This document shows, in pieces, positions 5,983 through 7,508 of a DNA stretch of 7,508 nucleotides. The DNA comes from Pseudonocardia sp. (lineage in GTDB: Bacteria; Actinomycetota; Actinomycetes; Mycobacteriales; Pseudonocardiaceae). The translations under genes and the position numbers were made by a program. Position 1 is the stretch's first letter, and every line of letters begins with the position of its first letter. The notes under the pieces are model-generated. The model ran no database searches and was not told the origin of the DNA. It saw only the letters and a program-made list of their open reading frames with translations. The stretch is from assembly GCA_030453005.1 (NCBI GenBank), contig JAKDLE010000120.1, forward strand, positions 1-7,508. Reading direction: 5' to 3'.

Positions 5983-6450
5983 CTACGCGGGCTCGCGCCG
6001 CATGAACGCGCTGCGCCGACACCGGCAGACCAGCTCGTCGCGCTGGTTGAAGCCGCGGTGCTCGAACTTGACGATCCCCGCCTCGGGCCGCGATCTCGAC
6101 CCGCGTGCCTCGAGGATCTCGGTCTCCACCCAGATCGTGTCGCCCGCGAACACCGGGGTCGGGAACACGATGTCCTCCATCCCCAGGTTCGCGATCGTCG
6201 TGCCAAGGGTCAGCTCGGGCACCGCGATCCCGACGACGAGCCCGACGGTGTACATGCTGTTCATCAGCGGCTTGCCGAACTCCTTGCCCGCCGAGAACTC
6301 GGCGTCGAGGTGCATCGGCTGCGGGTTCATCGTCAGGCAGGTGAACAGGACGTTGTCGGTCTCGGTCACGGTGCGGGTGACGGCGTGTTCCACCACCTCG
6401 CCGACTGTGAGCTGCTCGAACCACCGGCCGGAGAGGTTGCGTCGGGACAT
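5983..6450 (-). CDS. MaoC-like hot-dog protein (probable enoyl-CoA hydratase/dehydratase), atypical active site
   Basis: This 155-residue single hot-dog-fold protein of the MaoC group resembles, from memory, the MaoC-like protein of the mycobacterial leucine cluster (Rv2499c). Visible features are [14 protein letters not shown] (9-22), [29 protein letters not shown] (25-53), FGKPLMNS (58-65), [25 protein letters not shown] (82-106) and the terminal [14 protein letters not shown]. In R-hydratases the motif reads S-G-D-x-N-P-x-H; here it aligns as T-M-N-P-Q-P-M-H, so catalytic Asp is Asn42 and Asn is Gln44, while His47 is kept. The expected role is hydration of the carboxylated enoyl-CoA before cleavage by the CitE-like lyase, but with the Asp replaced the reaction is uncertain. 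ATG 6450 is the only good start; the ribosome binding site is weak. It lies 20 nt after the transporter remnant's stop and was probably co-transcribed with it. Confidence 0.87.
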   Translation of the reverse strand: MSRRNLSGRWFEQLTVGEVVEHAVTRTVTETDNVLFTCLTMNPQPMHLDAEFSAGKEFGKPLMNSMYTVGLVVGIAVPELTLGTTIANLGMEDIVFPTPVFAGDTIWVETEILEARGSRSRPEAGIVKFEHRGFNQRDELVCRCRRSAFMRREPA

Positions 6451-6470
6451 GTCGAGGAACCTAGTCGCGC

Positions 6471-6875
6471 TCAGACCCGCGTCCGCACGCCGACGGCATC
6501 GAGCTCGTTCTCCCGGGTCTCGGTGAGCGCGGAGGTGGCGGCGAGACTGAACAGCGCCATCGCAGCGAGGTAGATGTCGATCGAGAAGCTGCCGTACAGG
6601 GCGACCAGGGTGGTGGCCAGCAGCGGCGGGATCGCGCCGCCGAGCGCGGCGACGAGGTTGTACGCCATGCCCGCCGCCGTGTAGCGGTAGCGGGTGTTGA
6701 ACAGCTCCGGCAGGTACGCGCCCACCGGCCCGTACGCGATCCCCAGCGTCACGCTGAGACCCACGGCGAACGCCCACGGCGTGCCGATGTCCAGCACCGG
6801 GAACAGCAGCAGCGACCAGGGCACCGCCACGGCGTTCGCGTAGATCACCAGCCGCGGAGCCGACCGCGGGGGGCG
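6471..6875 (-). pseudogene. C-terminal remnant of an MHS-family MFS transporter
   Basis: About 130 codons encode the last four transmembrane helices of a metabolite:H+ symporter (ShiA/KgtP/ProP-like). Helices run roughly from [50 protein letters not shown] and [20 protein letters not shown]. The segment [20 protein letters not shown] is the usual MHS pattern before the penultimate helices. A complete member has about 430 residues and twelve helices. Here the frame stays open upstream to 7262, but beyond about 6875 it encodes only Arg/Ala-rich shadow sequence antisense to nothing recognisable and overlaps the membrane-protein gene. No ribosome binding site precedes the possible GTG at 6848. 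The first two thirds are therefore missing, probably by deletion. The intact ancestor may have imported the pathway acid. Expression of a short four-helix protein cannot be excluded. Confidence 0.75.
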
Positions 6876-6901
6876 AGATCCACTCGACCAGGTGAACGAT
6901 C

Positions 6902-6914
6902 CCGACCCGGTCGG
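6902..6914. repeat. Short inverted repeat resembling the operator core
   Basis: The sequence CCGACCCGGTCGG (plus strand) is a 6+6 inverted repeat around one central base. It matches the 12-bp centre of the operator at 5303-5324 except for one inserted base. It lies just after the stop of the membrane-protein gene and upstream of the transporter remnant. It could be a degenerate regulator site, a weak stem-loop or chance. Confidence 0.4.
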
Positions 6915-6916
6915 CG

Positions 6917-7339
6917 TCACCGCAGGCGGCGCAGGCCGACCCACTGCAGGTCGGCGACCACGGCCACGGCCAGCGCCTGAGCGAGCACGACGACCGCGCC
7001 GAGGCCGGTCAGGGCGTGCCATCCCGCGGCCGTGGCCGCCACGCTGCCCGCCGCCCACAGCGCGTTGCCGATCACGACCGTCCAGACGGCGGCGCGAGGC
7101 ATCGTCGGCGCGGCGGCGAGGACGACGAGCGCCACCGCGTAACCGAGCAGGAAGGCCCCGACGCCCAGCAGGACGGCGGCGGGGGGCCCGAGCAGGACGG
7201 GGAGCCGGGGCGCGGCGGCCAGTGCGAGCGCGCCGAGCGCGCCGGACGCGGCGGCGTCGCACCGCAGCGCGAGACGCAGCAGCCGCCCCCCGTCGGCGGT
7301 GGCGGTGAACCGGGCGAACGTGCGGGTCAGGGTGGTCAT
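6917..7339 (-). CDS. Small four-helix integral membrane protein of unknown function
   Basis: I do not recognise a named family. The 140-residue protein has a short polar N-terminus ([19 protein letters not shown]), then four hydrophobic stretches at about 22-44, 52-77, 83-105 and 109-131, and ends in a basic LRRLR tail, so it should sit in the cytoplasmic membrane. It has no signal peptide cleavage site and no evident catalytic motif. Actinomycete genomes commonly encode small Ala/Val/Leu-rich four-helix proteins like this. ATG 7339 is supported by AGGAG (7350-7346), 6 nt upstream. The frame stays open further upstream to 7489 but would then run through the hairpin at 7428-7465 and encode Pro/Arg-rich sequence, so the longer start is rejected. 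It is on the same strand as the transporter remnant and MaoC gene but separated by about 40 bases of non-matching sequence, so a functional link is doubtful. Confidence 0.7.
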   Translation of the reverse strand: MTTLTRTFARFTATADGGRLLRLALRCDAAASGALGALALAAAPRLPVLLGPPAAVLLGVGAFLLGYAVALVVLAAAPTMPRAAVWTVVIGNALWAAGSVAATAAGWHALTGLGAVVVLAQALAVAVVADLQWVGLRRLR

Positions 7340-7427
7340 CTCGGGCTCCTGTGGTCGAGGGCTGTGACAGGGACTCTCGCGTCCACGGGTCGTCGGGTCG
7401 ATGACGTCGGAGGTAAGGCGCACACGA

Positions 7428-7465
7428 CGACGGCCCGCTGGGCGACGATGCGCAGCGGGCCGTCG
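7428..7465. terminator. 13-bp perfect hairpin, possible terminator
   Basis: The arms CGACGGCCCGCTG (7428-7440) and CAGCGGGCCGTCG (7453-7465) are perfectly complementary around a 12-nt loop. There is no T-tract on either side; the plus-strand flank is a G run. Strong U-less stems are common at actinomycete transcript ends, so it may terminate a minus-strand gene lying beyond 7508 and insulate the membrane-protein gene. The rest of 7340-7508 shows only that gene's ribosome binding site. Confidence 0.6.
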
Positions 7466-7508
7466 GGGGGGCGGGCGGGAGAAGGCCATCTGCTGGGTGT
7501 ATGTGACC

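Noticed and set aside
6058..6573. Plus-strand frames opposite the MaoC gene and transporter remnant
   Set aside because: No domain pattern, skewed composition, and the opposite strand has recognisable protein sequence.

Overview
The window is about 7.5 kb of very GC-rich DNA. GTG starts, GC-rich third codon positions and the protein families point to an actinomycete, plausibly Pseudonocardiaceae or a relative; that placement is inferred. It reads as a chromosomal accessory-metabolism locus for breaking down a small or branched carboxylic acid as its CoA ester. No RNA gene, IS element, integrase or CRISPR array was seen.

Left block (1-5287, minus strand): four tightly packed genes read leftwards from one promoter near 5325-5355. 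In transcription order they are an acyl-CoA dehydrogenase (5287-4142), an acyl-CoA carboxylase carboxyltransferase (beta) subunit (4145-2592), an acetyl-CoA-synthetase-type acid:CoA ligase (2573-621) and a CitE-like CoA-ester lyase that runs off the left edge (610-1). Junctions are a 4-nt overlap, an 18-nt gap and a 10-nt gap, so this is almost certainly one operon.

Control region (5288-5382): a perfect 22-bp palindrome (5303-5324) lies next to the predicted -10 box of the operon. A divergent TetR-family regulator starts at 5383 on the plus strand. The likely circuit is repression of the operon by this TetR protein, relieved by a pathway acyl-CoA.

Right block (5983-7508, minus strand): a MaoC-type hot-dog protein (6450-5983) converges on the tetR gene with only 6 nt between stop codons. 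Upstream of it lies the C-terminal third of an MHS-type MFS transporter, apparently a remnant (about 6875-6471), and then a four-helix membrane protein of unknown function (7339-6917). The last 169 bases hold that gene's ribosome binding site and a 13-bp perfect hairpin.

Together the enzymes fit a route of activation, alpha,beta-desaturation, biotin-dependent carboxylation, hydration and retro-Claisen-type cleavage. This is the logic of actinobacterial leucine/isovalerate catabolism (M. tuberculosis Rv2498c-Rv2506 has the same functional parts) and of acyclic-terpenoid catabolism. Differences from the leucine cluster are the absence of a biotin carboxylase/BCCP subunit in the window, an Acs-type ligase with an altered acyl pocket, and a carboxylase that does not look like the usual methylcrotonyl-CoA type. 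The true substrate is therefore open.
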